Assembly (NCBI RefSeq): GCF_037975245.1
Contig: NC_092579.1
Span: forward strand, 5,333,001-5,397,000
Direction: 5' to 3'
DNA length: 64,000 nt
From: Apostichopus japonicus
Lineage: Eukaryota > Echinodermata > Holothuroidea > Aspidochirotida > Stichopodidae
A program made the position numbers and the translations under genes. The notes beneath the pieces were generated by a model, which worked only from the letters and a program-made list of their open reading frames with translations, searched no databases and was not told the origin of the DNA. Positions 14,497 to 29,400 of the stretch are shown piece by piece. Position 1 is the first letter of the stretch. Every line of letters begins with the position of its first letter.

Positions 14497-17400
14497 CCTA
14501 TATATATATATATATATATTATTCCTATATATATATATATATTACATGACAGTACTATTACAGATCACATTTAATCACGTGATAATAATAACTTAAAAAA
14601 ATACAAAGAGTTGTGGAAGGAAGTGTTCTAAGAAACCTTTATGGCTTATAAGAGTAAAGCACTCCCTACTTAACTTTGAAAATATACAAAAATGTATGTC
14701 TCCACCTTCAAAACAACCTGACCCTTGCACACCTTTCCCCACCCATAACTCCCAGCTATAGGCCCACCCTCCACTCAAAACCTCCCATCCCTATGCTCAT
14801 CCAACACCTGTTGAAACTTTGGCCTGAAAAAATTGTGTTATTATGTTTATATTCAAACAACTTGTTTGATTTTTTTTAAATGCTTAAGTCAAAATGAAAC
14901 AAAACTGTTAGCAAACTGCTTATCCACTAAAGAGCCTGTGTAAGAGAATGTGTAAAATTAAGTTGGCCTGATGTTTCGATTCTAGCAGGATCAACTTCAG
15001 AGGCTGAATGACAAGTAACAGTAACAGAAGGGACAAATACACGCACAGAAAACAGACAGGTTAATGAGCAGGGGAAACACAAAAGAGATGTAAGAGGATT
15101 AGTAGACAAGGGATGGAGAGAAGAAAGAAACCAACAAGGGGATGAGGAGAGGTAGGAGCAGATAAACTATAGAGGGACAAAGAGAGGATTAAGGAAAGAG
15201 GGTAGGAATAAACTAAAGAATGACAAAGAAAGAAGGTGTGGAGAAAAAAAAGGTGGAAGAGAGCTACTACAAGAAGGTCGACAGGAGGGGGGGGGGGGGC
15301 AGGAGTGTGGAAACAGAAGAAAGGAAGAAAGGTTAGTCATGTCCTTCCTGAATGTTGAGCCCATGGGGTTGTATGGTTCAATGGCATTGCATCCACAGTC
15401 TCTCTCTGGTGATTCGTGCTGTTTGCTGCTGCTTTCTTCCATTTCTGTTGAGTATGATAAAGGTTAAACAAATTAAATTCAAATTTATATTTCATCCAAT
15501 AGCACCAGCACCCAAAAAAATTAAGTTAAAATCAACACTGCTATATACAACATGATAACAGAAGGCCTCTCCATAATAAAATATAAATTTCAAGATATCA
15601 CTCAAGATCAGTCATCTGACAACTTTTGAATTCTAAAGTGATATTTTATGGCTTCATAACATTTTAAATGATATTTTAATGGCAACAATAAGGATTTACT
15701 CAGGCTATTGTAAAACCAAGCCTTGTGTAGTGGAACATCTTAGCTGTAGCTGCAAAACAAAACAAAAAAACATACAGACAATTTGAACACAAAATGATTG
15801 CTGTGGAATTGACAAACCTTTCCTTCATCTTCTCTTCTTCGCTGGCCCCCTTCCCTCATGTGCCACTGAGTAGTGCCTTGTGAGTGGAGACAAACTCCAC
15901 CAAAGTCAATGTTTCCACCTCTGAGAAATCAGGGCACCGTTTTTGCTTTTCCTGAAGAGGAATAATTTTTTGTGTGAAAATTAGGGCAACAAGATACAAT
16001 GAGTACTCTTCTGATTTGACCACTAACTATAATACTGACATACGACATCTTAGTCCTAGTACTACAACTAGCACAGTGAGTAGCGGTGTAATGTTAGTAT
16101 TATTGTTAATGTCAGGTTAGGTCTATTCAACTAGGTTAGGCCTAATTTCTTATGGGACTGGCATACCCGTTCACCAACCTACACTGTACTAGCATTATAG
16201 CATTCCTGTAAATAGGCTTGGCATATGTGAACATTCATGGCCGAAAAGGTAAGTAGGTCTAGACTACTAGGCCTACATCGCAGGCACAGTAGCCACTTGG
16301 GCACTAACGCCATAGCTTACCTAAGCCTAGGCCCATAGACTAGCTTTTGGTTTTGTAAAGTTGTAACATGTAGGCTATATAGCAGTATACCTAAGCCTAC
16401 GTTGGCTGAAACATAGCCTAGCCCTTGAAGAGGACTGTAGTGTGAGTTCCTCCCGATCAGCCTTAGCGGCTTCCTGACTATGATATGGAAAACATAAGCA
16501 TAGTACTTCGTAGGCCTAGGTATTATATTGATAGTTGCTAACACTGTACAGTTGTGGTTACTAGGCTATTTGGTCCCATTACGTCTGCACTGTAGCTTAT
16601 TAATAACAACAAAGGAGACAACTTTATGTCTCGATAACTGCATGAGAAATCTCTCCGTCTATTTGACGTCAACATATTAATATTACATATGTTTTGGTCA
16701 AATATTGTGATTATAAAAGGCATTTTACTTGGTATTTACCTTTCCAATTCTCGCAATTGTAAGTTCGTTCGTGCGATGAACTGTTAAAACTGTTCCCGGT
16801 CAAAAGGTCACAGCCTCGTTCATGTCAGCAAAAATAAAATGTACGCATCTTAAGACGCGTCTTAGTGAAGAACAGTTTTGTGAAACCGAGATCCAAACGG
16901 TGCTTAACTACAGTAAGACACATCTTAGTGTAAGTCGAGACCGCAGAGCACTAAGTCCTGTGTGCGTAAGTCGAGTTTAGTGAAACAGGCCCCAGGGTTC
17001 AAATTGTGAAAACCTTGTTAACACGATATCTCAAGAAGGAAAGCTTGGGAGGACCTCATATTTAGTGTGTAGAAGTACCACATTGAGTGAAAGAAGCCTA
17101 TTGTTTTTGTTTGAAGTCAAAGGTCATTTGGGGTCACCAGGGGTCAATTTGTGAAAACCTTGTAATCACGATATCTCAATACTGGAAGCTTGGGCCGACA
17201 ATCTCATTCAGTGTGTAGAAGTACCACATTGAGTTAAAGAAGCCTAGAATGTTTTTGGTGGCGGTCAATAAGTTATTTGGGGTTATCAGAGGTCAAATTG
17301 TGAAACCCTTGTAAACATACGTCAGATAATCAGATTCATGAAGAAAACTGCTCATGTTAAATTATTGAAACCACAATGAATTTTTGCATTCTGGTTAATA

Positions 17401-20400
17401 CTAAAACCTGATGAGATCCATTTGATATTTTGAAATCTGCACCTTTGCTGACCCTAAATGACCTATGACATCCACACATCTTGTACTCACTATTAGAAAG
17501 ATGCAAAATATGAGCTCTATGTGCTGTAACCTATCTCGGGATGTCATGATGCATGTTTAGAAGGCTTTACAGAGTGTGAAGTTTGATGATCCCAAAATAA
17601 TAGGTTTCTTGTACTCATTATAGGGAAGCCACATGACAAAGCCACATGACAAAGCCACATGACAGCATTTTTGAGATTTTCACATTTTACCCTCTGCGAA
17701 CCCCAAATGACCTTAGACCTCCACCCAAAACAATACGGTTCTTGTACTCTTTGTAGGAAAGTAACATGCAAATATTACAGCCAATTCAGTTTCCTATCTG
17801 GAGATAGCATGGTTACAAGGATTTCAAGTTTTGACCCTGAGTAATCTTAAATGAACTCTGACCTACATCAGATTGTGTAAAACCTTTCATTACATACGGC
17901 TATCCTACCTTGGATGTGTGAGATCCTCTGATGTTCTGGTCCTGGAGAAACAGTGTTTTGTGATACCCACGACTTTCCCCTCTGCTGACCTTTAGTACTT
18001 CACCCAAAACAATAGGGTTCTTGCACTAATTATGGGGATGCCACATGCCAAATATAAGAATTGCTGAGGTTCAAGTTACCCATCTTGAGATATCATGTTT
18101 ACAAGTTAGGGCGTCATATACACATATACATACACACACCCAGCTGTGTTTAACATTCAGACCAAGGTCCTCTTTGTTTGTTCCATTGTTCTAATCCACG
18201 TTCGCTAACTTTAATAATACCACATAACAATAAAATTTGTGCAAAGACGTAGTGATTCTTTTGAAATCATATCCGAGGACCTGGAACTGGTTTGTTCAAG
18301 TGTGAGATCCTCTGTCCTTAATCAGAATACAAAATAACAGCACATACACCTAAGCACACACACGCGCACGCATACACACCCACACACACACAAACTTGAC
18401 TGTATAGGTTAATAGGAATTAAATTTATTCAGATTTCACAGAAATCATATCATTTTCCGTTATTGAACAGATTTAAAGAAATGTATTTTGTTGTTATATA
18501 TAAATACATAGAAAACAATCTAATCATCAAGTGAAGAATAGGAAAATGTGATGTCATCCATTATTTATCAATCCGTTTTATCAGTTGGTTTGTTGTGCTG
18601 AGTGAGATCCTGAACTATATTTTTGGTTACTTTTATTTATATTTCAGCTGATTACAACAGATTAATGGTCAACGTTGCCCAAGATCTTACTCTAGACAGC
18701 ACTCTGAAATTAGCAACTCTGTTCCGTCTACCACCAGCAGAAACTGATATGCTACGCCGGGTTTCTCTGATAGAGACACCAGGAATCACTCTGATTAACT
18801 TCATGAAGACAAGAAACATCATCAATATGTATGATGTCACTAACCTACAGAAGGGTTTGGTTAATATTCAGCTAAACCGAACAAATGAAGATCACTTAGC
18901 TCCATATCAGTCTAAAGTTGACCCCTTTCAGTTTGAAGAAAACCAATCACCACAACTGCTTGACTGGCCTGGTAAGACTGAATAAAATATGTAATCAGAA
19001 TAGATGAAATCAAAGTAATACAGTACAGTACAAACTCTAGAAATGTGTGTGAGTCAGGGGTTAATATTCGGTTTTCAGGCAATTTGTTTTATTTTCACTG
19101 TGTTTGTGTGGTGAAAGTAATTACAAGTGGATCTTTTGACCAATTATTTGTTGCCATTTGGTTAATTTCTTCATAGTTAAAGATTGAAAATAGAAAAATG
19201 CTAAACAAATTAGGTGCCAAGGATTAGCCAATAATTCAAGGATTCATTTAAGCCGTCTGATCACTCTCAGACATGATGCTAGATTCTTTTGATACACCTG
19301 TTGTCAAATTCTCTAACAACATAAAGCTTGCATTACATATCTATTACATTTGATATTATGATTCCTTCAATAATACCTCTTTTATAAATTAATTGCCAGG
19401 CATTTCTATTGATGAACTTTAAATTAGCAGGGAATAATTTAATTTATCCAGTATCACATCGAAAAATGCTATGTAAAATGGACAAATTGCTATGCAAGTG
19501 CAAAGATGCATGGCAGTTTTAATACACAGGGACCATTATAGGAGACAAAACTTTGTGCAGAATTTGAACACTAAATTATTCTCTGATTAGGGATGAATGT
19601 GGGTCAGTATGGCAGATTTGGTTTTTAAACGTAAAGCTTCATTTAATGGTGTTTGTGTTTCCATTGTTCTATTTTCAGTTGAAAATGTCAAATTTGACCC
19701 TGATGATGAATCAACTGCATCACAAGGTTCCGATGAAAGAGAGGAAGATCATGACCATAGTAAGGAAAGTTTGATGGAGAGAGAAGACCTACCAAAACAA
19801 AGAAAAGATTCACAAATACTTGAAATGAGGCACCATCATTCATACATTGAACACAGGATAAAGTATGAAGGTGGAACTATTAGCATCATGGGGGTACATC
19901 TGACTATTCCTGAAGACGCTTTATCCTTTGATCATGTTATTGCCATTAAAGTGATCTATGATCCTGACATACACCTCCCTGGCAGTGCTCGTAGGGGCAG
20001 AATGACACCTCTGATAAAACTAGAGCCAGAAGGGCTGACCCTCAACAAGCCAGCCCAGCTGAATATTCCTCACTCGGCTATTATCCCTGAGCCAGATCGA
20101 CATGATGTTATTATCTTCACTGGTCTGAAAGATGAAGAAAGCTTACAAGAAGGTAATGATGGTTGCCAATAAACACTTTAAAATGCAATTGACTAATGTA
20201 CCAGGAGAAGTACAATGAGTTATATGCTGAGAATCAGTTCTTATCTAATAGGCTCTTGATATTTACTGTATTTCAGTTTACCAAATATAATACTTTATTT
20301 AATATTATTTATTATAGGTGAAATAACTTGGACTGAGGAGAAATCTTTTGATTGGAAGTTAGACCCGGAGAAGATCTGTCTTGATATAACCATCCTGAGC

Positions 20401-23400
20401 TACGTCTTTGTTAATTTAGTCAGCCAAAAAACAGGACAGAAGCATATATTCCGTATTGTTCCATTTATTGATGGGATACTTGATGCCAAAGATGATGTCT
20501 TAATAACTGTTTGTTTCTGCAAGGACAGTGATGAAGAGTACAAGGTAAGGACAATCTTTTGTAACCATGGTGATATCCGTAAAAACTTAGAGGTCACTTC
20601 AAGTTTGTATTGTGATTTTGTGATGTTACTTTCTTTGTATGTGACTTTTATCATGCTTCACTGGCAAATTATGAAGTGATTTGTTAAAGGTGCATTTGTG
20701 AGACATGATTGATTCATCGTAGCACATCAGAAAGAATAATCTGTTAAATTTGAAATGAAAATATTTTAACTTAACATGTTTCTGTCAAAATGGTTTGTGC
20801 TGAGATGAAACTGACAGTATTCCCATAGTCATAAAGGAAGTATTCTGATAGTCTTATAGACTTAGAGGGCCTATGATGATATTTTACTAACATTATTATT
20901 TTATTTCTTCGGTCCAAATTTCATTTTCTTACAGAATATGTGGTTCCCATCTAAAATGTTCAGATGGCCCAAATTTTGATTGTGTCTCAAATTGTGCATA
21001 ACAAGGATTCAGAGGGTGGGAGGATCTGAAGAAACAAGCAACATTTGGTAATGCGAGCAAATTAAGGAAACAAAGCTGTTACTTGCTATAGCAGTACTGA
21101 TGTGTCTGTTCAGAGTGAAGGCACAACAAATTATATAATCGACTCTCTGCTTGTTTCTTAGCAATTAACATCTTCATGTCCTTATGTTTCAGTTGCTGTT
21201 AGAGGACCACCATCCCAAACTGTGTCTAGGAAACTATACAACATTTCAATTTACCCGGACATTGAATGACGGCAGAGACCATATTTCTTACATTGATCTG
21301 ATCATGTCATCACTCGATGGTGGTTACCATCTGAAGAAGGAAGAATCAACAAAGATTTGTAATTGCCAATGCTATTGTAGTTTCGTCTTTTCACATTACA
21401 AGACTTGTAGTTAGGGATTGGTTACTTAAAGTGGATCAAATTGTGTAGCAGTTAGAGTGTCGTCCTACAACTATGTGGTTTCTGTTTCAAAATCCCAGCA
21501 AGAACCACAATATGGGCAACCTTCTGCTGTGCAGTGTTGTTGAGCAGTATCTTGTGCTGGTTGGTATTCCTGATGTGTTAATAAGTAAGTGAAGTTTGGT
21601 CCTGTTTTTGTACAGTATTGGAAAAAGCTTCATTCACCGTGGCTTTACTTTGATGTCTATAATTCACCTCCATTTGTATTTTGGGCAGTGTTCAGATATT
21701 GTGGCAATCTCTCAGTTATTGGTTTGCGATGTTGATTAAGTGGCTGTCCTGAGAGCAGAAGTAATTCAGACAGTTACATACCTGTCAAGAAACTTCTGAA
21801 CATTCATCAAACAGAATGATTGTAATAAGCCGGTGTTTATCCACAATGACATGAATACCCATGGCTCGAATATGTTTCGGAGAAGTTTAATCTTTACCAG
21901 CTGCCCATGAATGTTCATGACCACATGTCTCGGTTCCTTACCAGCTGTTCCTTATTTCTTATAAATGGCACCGTTTCTTTAAATACTTAACAAACATTCT
22001 CATCCTAAGTACATTGATCTTCAACATCTTTTATCTTTTAGCATGTAGACATTGATTACCTCTGTGCTGCCAGTAGAGTCTCTCATCAGTTCAGGCTTAC
22101 AAGGGACAAAGATGGAGACACTGACATGGTTGATGTGAAGTTAAAAGTATTTCAAAATGAAATGAACCAGACAGCCCTTATCCTCCAATCAAAGGTGAGT
22201 TATGTCTGTTGATTATCTTCCAGCTCTCATATGTCTCTTCATTACATAAAATTAAGCGGCAACTTCTCCCATCTGCTAAGTAATGTCCTATCTGTTGGAA
22301 GTCTTGCAGCTGTTTGCAGGCTGATTAAATAATGTTAGTCATGTGACTTAATTATAGTTATTTATTGGCATGTTCTCCCATGGATGCTTTTCTTCGAAAT
22401 ATGCATTGTGGAGGATAATTGAATTAAATTTAATAACAGTAGTCTTTTATTGATGTATTTTTAGTTTTTCAGTCACTCCAGTGAACCTGGTAATCTGTCT
22501 TATTTTCATCCTTTGTTCCAACTTTTTATGACTCTATTTTACTTTCCAAATATGCAGTAACTTAAAATGCAGTGAATTGCTACAAAAAAATGTTCATATG
22601 ACCTGTGTGTTTTTACATACACATGTCAACAGTTGTAAAAGTAAACTTTGTTTTGTGGGTTATCTTAGTAACCAATGAGTGAATAATGCATAAATAAATG
22701 TCATCGACAATCCTTTTTCTTTTTGGATTTCACACATTTATTATGTGTTGTTCCATGTCTGTTACAGCCCTATTTGTCTACATTACATTCCTACTTTAAA
22801 TCTAATCATTCACAGGGGTGTGATAGATAGGACTGCATGATTGTATGTTAAGTATTCTAACATTTAAAGTTTTCATAAGTCATATAATTTTTGTTAAAAT
22901 TCTCTTTTCATTCAGGTGAAAAACATTCTCTTATCTCCAGAAAGCCAGGAAATTCTGCACCCAGGTGGGTTTTTATGTGGAAATGGAAAAAATGGGTGGA
23001 CTTAGCTAGTTTTAGAAGTCCACCCTGACCTGCATCTAAGTACAGTTTGAAGTAGAAAAATGAATGCTCATTATCCTAGACATACACCAGGTAAGTGTGT
23101 ATTAGTGGAGATGAAAAAATTAGCACATGTGGAGTACATGGACCCAGGTGAGTGTCTAAGTAGAGGTGAAAAGGTAATTGCATTTGGTTTTAGCAGGAGA
23201 CACACCAAATGTTACTTATATCAACTTAGGTTATTGAGAAACATATCATCAACACAAACATTTTTGATGGAAAGAAATTTAATCATACTGCTGAACCCAA
23301 AACATTTCTAAGTCCTTTTTGCACGCTTTCATTATTAGTTAGTATGCTCACTTCATACTTGGTAGATCAACGCAACCTTGAAGTTGAAGCTGTATTTGAG

Positions 23401-26400
23401 ACCATTATTTATGCACAAGACAAGGGCTTAAAGTCGAAAAGTTGCATGCAAGTTGTGGACAGTATACCTAACCATTAATCTATTTTGTGTGCATGCACCA
23501 GAGGTTGACTTACATAACAACGTTCTCCATCAGGTTGCATGCTTCTTGTGGGCCTGTTGTGTACTTGTACATGTTAGCTGTGAACATTGTTCAAACCCGG
23601 CACTCATTTAGCATGGTGCTTCAGGTGCCTTTATTTCTTGATGTGATATCTAGTCTTTGCTGTATTCTTTCGAATGTCAAGTGGATGTTATGTCCTCACT
23701 TTCAGGCTTACACAAATATGAAAAGTTGAGAGGAGACATTGCAAAACTACTGGATAAACAACATTGTTCAAAGCTAGGCGTGTATTTTGAGCTGAAGCCA
23801 GCAGAAAATGAAACAATTCAGGAAGCAGCTGAATCTGGAAAGATGCTGATGAAAATATTGGATGAAAGAGAGCTCATCATGCCAGACAGAATGATTGGAA
23901 TGTATGAAGGATTGAAATCTATTCACTTTAACAAGGTGGCAAGACTGGTGCTGGAGTACATTGATATGTCACAGGAGAAGAATGGAAAGGAAAACGAAGG
24001 GGGAAAAGATGTTAACAAAATGGTTTGTGCTTTGTAAAAACTTGTCAAGACTTTGAAACTTTTAGCCTGAATCCAAACAATGGTAACTTTGCATAACATC
24101 AGGATCTTAGAATGGTTTAGTCCTGTATGTTCTGATATGAAAAGTAGCCTTTGCTGTCATGCAAGTCACAAAACAGAAAAATGAATTAATACTCCATTAC
24201 TAAAAAGTCTTCCTTTTACTCGTAAAAGAAACAGCATTTAACTGAATATTTCTGCTTACATAAAGTTATGTTTGTAGAGATCAAGTGTATAGGAAGTCTA
24301 TGTAGAATATTCACTGAAGCCAAATCAAATGCAGTAATTAGTTGTACATCATGATGAAAGTATGATAAAAAATGTAGATTTGATAAACAAATTGTAATAT
24401 TTCAATATTGTTTCAGGTAATACTTCCAGTGAAAGAGGAAGTAATCTCAAAAAGGGAATCAAAATCGTCGATAAATTTCGAAATTTGTGTACCAGCTGGG
24501 GCACTACACAGTGGAAGGATTGTTAGTCTGTGGGTTTCCACTGAGCCTTCCATTAAAGGACCTTCCTCAAACAAGAATCTAAGGTTGACCCCCTTTGTGA
24601 AATTTGGTCCAGAAAGCCTTACCTTGCACAAGCCTGTCACCGTGGTTATTTCACACTGTGCTGTTACTCCAGCAGACCAGACGGGTATTGATGTTTACTC
24701 TGGTGTATTACAAACAGGTGTGTTTCTGTTTCTTTTGCATTGTGTTTAATGATTCCATTGATAATTATATTTAGTTACTTAAATTTGTTGTATCAACAAA
24801 TGTGTATATGAGTTAGTGTGCTTTTGTATGTCACCCCTATTGGCTTAATAACACCATGACCTCAAGGGCATAATGGTGTAAATTGACATTAAGTATGTGG
24901 TTCCATGTTAAAAATGTACAAGAATCCTCCTTTTTATGTAGCAGCCAAACTCTGATACATTTCTTAACACAATGACTCAAAGCATGTTCCATGAATTTCA
25001 TTAAAATTCCATGCAGACACAGCTGCAGCATGCAGACACTTTCAATTTCTAAACAGAACTCTAAAAGTAGTAGATTTTGGTAGTAAAATAGTTAAGTTTT
25101 GAAGGTTTTGTATTAGAAAACTTCAAATATCCTGATGAAATGCCTACTTTTGCTGAGAATGTGTGTTTTTTTGCTATTTCTTTGTTAACTTTGATATAGG
25201 TAGGAAAAAGGTAAAATATACACATGATAATGTCAGTTAAATTACCAGAAAGCAATTAACAGTTGATATTTAAAGGTACCCTTTCTGAAATTTATGGAAT
25301 TTGCATATTGCTCATTTAATTAGAGTTGTTAACTAAACTTCCTTTAATTGCTACGTCCTGTACGAATATTTGTTTTTCATCTGCAGTAACCAAACTATAT
25401 GAAATGCCCTTTTTCTTTCATCTTCTGTTTAGGCCTTATAAAGTAATACTCCTAACTCTTGCTTCACAATGTCTGCCACGTAGTACAGGTCATACATGTC
25501 TGTACCAGAACTTCGTTTGAATTTTGGACTAAATACTAGTTTAATTTACAAAGCAGGACTGTAGATAGTGTATGTATGTCATAAAATGTTTGATCCTCAA
25601 ACTTCAATGAGCTCTAATACTCTTATGTTACATGCATAGTATATCATTAAATTTACTGCTGAACAAATCTGTAGCTGTTCAACCTTCAAGAAGTTGAAAG
25701 GTGAGCGTTATTCAATTCTTTGTGAAAATATCCTAGTATAATAATTCTAACTTAAATTACTATGTACAGTATGTTTAAAAATACGTTCTATGGAACGATC
25801 ACCTTGAATCAAAATAAAATATTGCATCACTTTAATAAATGGAGTTATTTTTGTGCATAAGGGACGGGATCAATAGAAATGACAATGTTGAATTTGTGTT
25901 ATTATGGACTTGAAATTTGTATTTCCTAGCATATTTGAACACTTATGAAACAGGAAACAAAGTCTTAATTATTAACTGTAAACGAGAACTTAATCACATT
26001 TAGATCATTAAGGTGCCGGGGTCATGATATGTCCATGGGGGACGAAATGTGACTTAACTTTCAAATCAAATTATTTTAAATTTCAATTGAAATACTACCT
26101 TTGACCTTTAATGAATAGGATTTGTGCAAGAAAGGACAGTTAAGAATTTTGAGAGACAGCCATCTTTTGCGTTAGGGGTGGAACACTCTACCTGCCTATC
26201 ATGCAATCTATGAATCAAGAACTGTTGCACATTTGTTGTTAATGTACAGTAGTAGTGACAATTCTTACAACTTATAAAAAGAAGCAGGCAAGCTGCAATG
26301 CATACTAGGGTTATTTGCTGTTTGATAAACTTGACCTGATTAAAGTACACAGTTTTCATTGCTTTTCTCATCTTTAATACCAAAGGTGATGTACTGTATA

Positions 26401-29400
26401 TGCCTGCTTCACTGTATGGCTAACCACTTATACAACTGCTTGCAGATTGAACAAACTCCTACTTTGGATAATGCAGTACTGTATCTACACTATTAGATTT
26501 AAACCTGAATAAATGCAAAAGTGAAGCTGGGATGAAGGTCACACTTGATTTGTGAAACCACCGAAGTACAAGAGTACTATATTGGCAAGAGAATCACTAA
26601 AGCCTTCTGTGTGCCTTGTTCTGTGAAATGTTTAAATGATTTTCTCAAGAAGGAGGTATATCGTCCCAACAAATCATGTTTGATTCCCTGCTGCAGACAA
26701 AAGGAATCTGCGCAATGGTGATGGCATGTTTGTGTGTGACACTTGGTTGTAAACACTGTAACTCACAAATTTCATAATTGATTAACTGCATACGTGGTAT
26801 GTGGATATGTCTGATTGAGAACAAGAACCCTATTCTATTCTGTGAAGGTCAAAGTCTGAAAACTTTGCAAACATGATATCTGAAAGAGGACATTTTTGTT
26901 GTATTTCATAGTTGGTATATAAATCCAGCTAGGTGAGTACAAGAACCATTTGAAATTGTATTTGCAGTCAACATAAGTCAAAGTCTGAAAACCTTGTAAA
27001 CATGATATCTCAAAAAGTACATATTTCTTGAACTTCATACTTAATACGTAGATCTAGCTTGGTGAGTGTATGAACACTATTGAATATGGTAGAGGTCAAA
27101 GTCTCATGAGGTCAACAGGTGTCAAAATCTGAAAACCTTGTAAAACTGATTACTCCACAATCAAAGCTTCAATTAATATGGGAGTTCTCTGATGCTCTTA
27201 TTTCTTTTCTGGCTCTCACTTAATTCATAGACAAATTGAGCACATCGCGTGGCAAGGAATCACAAAGCCAACAGGTTTTTTTCAAGGAACCCTTCTCTTC
27301 TCAGTAGTATATTGACATGATGACCTCAATCATTTTTTCCATCCTTAAGGGATAAATAAACAAGATAATTAGAGGGGGAAAAGCTCTTCAAGCTATGACA
27401 AGCTGTAGTTAAGAACACAATTTATCTGGCAACCTTGCAATTATACATTGAGTGAAAAACAAGATATTGTACTGTTTTGCTGTTCTTTGTTTGCAGTGTT
27501 GCATTTTCTAACACAAGACTGTCCCTTTAAAATCATCTATGGTATATTTAAGGCTTGTTATTCTACCTTTCACCATGTTATAAATACTTAACCTGCAAAA
27601 TAGTTTTTTAATCTTCTTCAGATAAAATTATCAAATGGAGCCAAGAAAGGTTACACCTCAGCTGCTCTATGAACAGTCAGCACTTTGCAGTTGAAGCTGA
27701 GAAACCATGTCTCATTGGTCTTCACGTCCCTTTCATACCCAAGATTTTGAAGCGTGTCTGCGTCTTACCGATTGTAAACAAAGTTTCTGAATCGGGGGAT
27801 CAATTGACAATTCATCTTTGGTTTCATAATGATGACTCACTGGAACATAAAGTAAGTAGTAGATTTTGTCAGCTCAAGTGGTATTTTAATTTATCTCACA
27901 GATTCCAGTTATCTGCCTAATTTAAACTTAATTATGAGTTACTTAACAATAGGAATCAGCAGTACGATGCTTAAGAAACCACAAATTTGGGAGAAATCTG
28001 CAAGGGCTTATGGATTTCAACTTACACTTCGGGTGGCTTCCAATTCAACATTTTAACTCAAATTTGGAATTTTTTCAATTTAGAAAGTCATTTCAGATTG
28101 GTTAACCGTAGACTGCTCTTGGGATGAAAAACCCAACTTACTTTGACCCGGCCGGGTATCGAACCCGAAACCTCCCAATTGATAAGCCTCATTGCTTCAA
28201 ATGCCACCACCTTTATCCACTCGGCCACAGCATCAGTGGAATGATAAAGTTTCAACTTGATGCCCTACAGGCACAAACCTTTCTGAAAGTCAAATTGTGA
28301 TCATATAGTCAAGCGAGGGTTCATATGAGATTAGCTGGTTCAGGCTGTCTTTTGTCATTGATGGTTGAAAATAAACTTTGTAGTGGACAAAACACACTGA
28401 CCAGCTGTCCTATAACAAGAATTGCATGTTCAATATATTTTTTGTCTGTGGTCATTGACAATTGACAACAATTGTTGTAACAGTCACATTTGTAAACACA
28501 CCTTGTCCAATATTAGAGTGACGAGTTTATATTTTTCAGAACATAAGCAATGAGACTATGAATGGTCTTTGATAATGCATCTTGCAGACAATCAATGTAT
28601 AATACTATAATAATAGCAACTCCCTGATTTCAGTTTATAATCCCCACATTACGTGGGGATTCAAGTCACAGGCTTCTGTTGTATAACAGAGCTCAGTGTT
28701 TGATAACACATTAGTTGATCCAGTTAATCAACAAGATAAGAAATTGGACAGAAAATCTGCACAGAGAGTTAGACCTTATTGCACTCCATGTATCAGATAA
28801 TTATAGTAGCTGCTTATTTTACCAATTAATGGTCACACCAGTTAATGAAAGGGTCATTCCAGGGAGCTGTTATGCTTCCTAATCATACATGGGACAAGTA
28901 AGCAGTGTATGCATTGATGGTAATGTTTGAATAAACATTAATTATCATGTAATATTGTTTTATTTCTATTTTAACAGAGCCTTATCAATGAAGAAATCTA
29001 TCAGCAGAAGGGATCCATAATTCATGATCCGGTGTCTGTTCAACTCCATTCTATGACTTCAACTTTACATGTTAGCACTAACTCCAGTACATTACAGTGT
29101 AACCCAAGAAGCGTGGTTAGTAATGTCTGTGAAATATTCTTATTTATTTTATGGCAACATATAAAGAACGCAGATTCCTGTTCCACAGGTAATTTGCATT
29201 TGTTGGAAGAAACTTGTATGCATCTATTGAGTGGTATGTAGTAGTGCTAGCATATGTTCTTATATTGATAACTGTTGTTTATATCATACATTAATTAAAA
29301 ATCAGTGTATCATATGTAATGTTGAAACTGTTTCTTTCTCAATTTGTAATGAGACTCAATGAGAGTATCATATAGTACAGTGAAAGTTACCTCGCAGGTT

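Larger units (their letters stand above)
13139..16996. mobile_element. Harbinger/PIF-like TIR transposon, degraded and nested
   Basis: Left end CCTGGGCCTGTTTCAC, right end GTGAAACAGGCCCCAGG, and both subterminal regions contain several copies of CACTAAGTC and GCATCTTAGTG. It splits a repeat unit. A minus-strand Myb/SANT-like remnant lies inside (15800-15951), which is the usual partner protein of Harbinger elements. The DDE transposase is not found. The interior carries later insertions: a hAT remnant, a (TA)n block and a terminal repeat copy. Exact target duplication is unresolved. Confidence 0.7.
5394..18647. other. 13.25-kb intron (or intergenic spacer) rich in nested repeats
   Basis: Contains degraded AGGTCA-type units (5490-6060), possible exons at 7911 and 9088, a SINE, the G-poor array, the 48-bp repeat, the ~145-bp array and the Harbinger/hAT nest. 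I see nothing definable at 6060-7900, 10330-11370 and 11530-12650. Confidence 0.6.
18972..27621. other. Introns of the first DED-ZU5-UPA block and before UPA2
   Basis: The introns 18972-19678, 20545-21192, 21359-22048, 22195-22915, 22965-23705, 24023-24416 and 24718-27621 show no further coding frame that I can support. The last holds the 26810 repeat. Confidence 0.6.

Noticed and set aside
15167-15442. Minus-strand Ser/Pro/Leu-rich frame of 91 codons
   Set aside because: Arises from a purine-rich repeat and a poly-G run. The same repeat at 40016 does not keep the frame.
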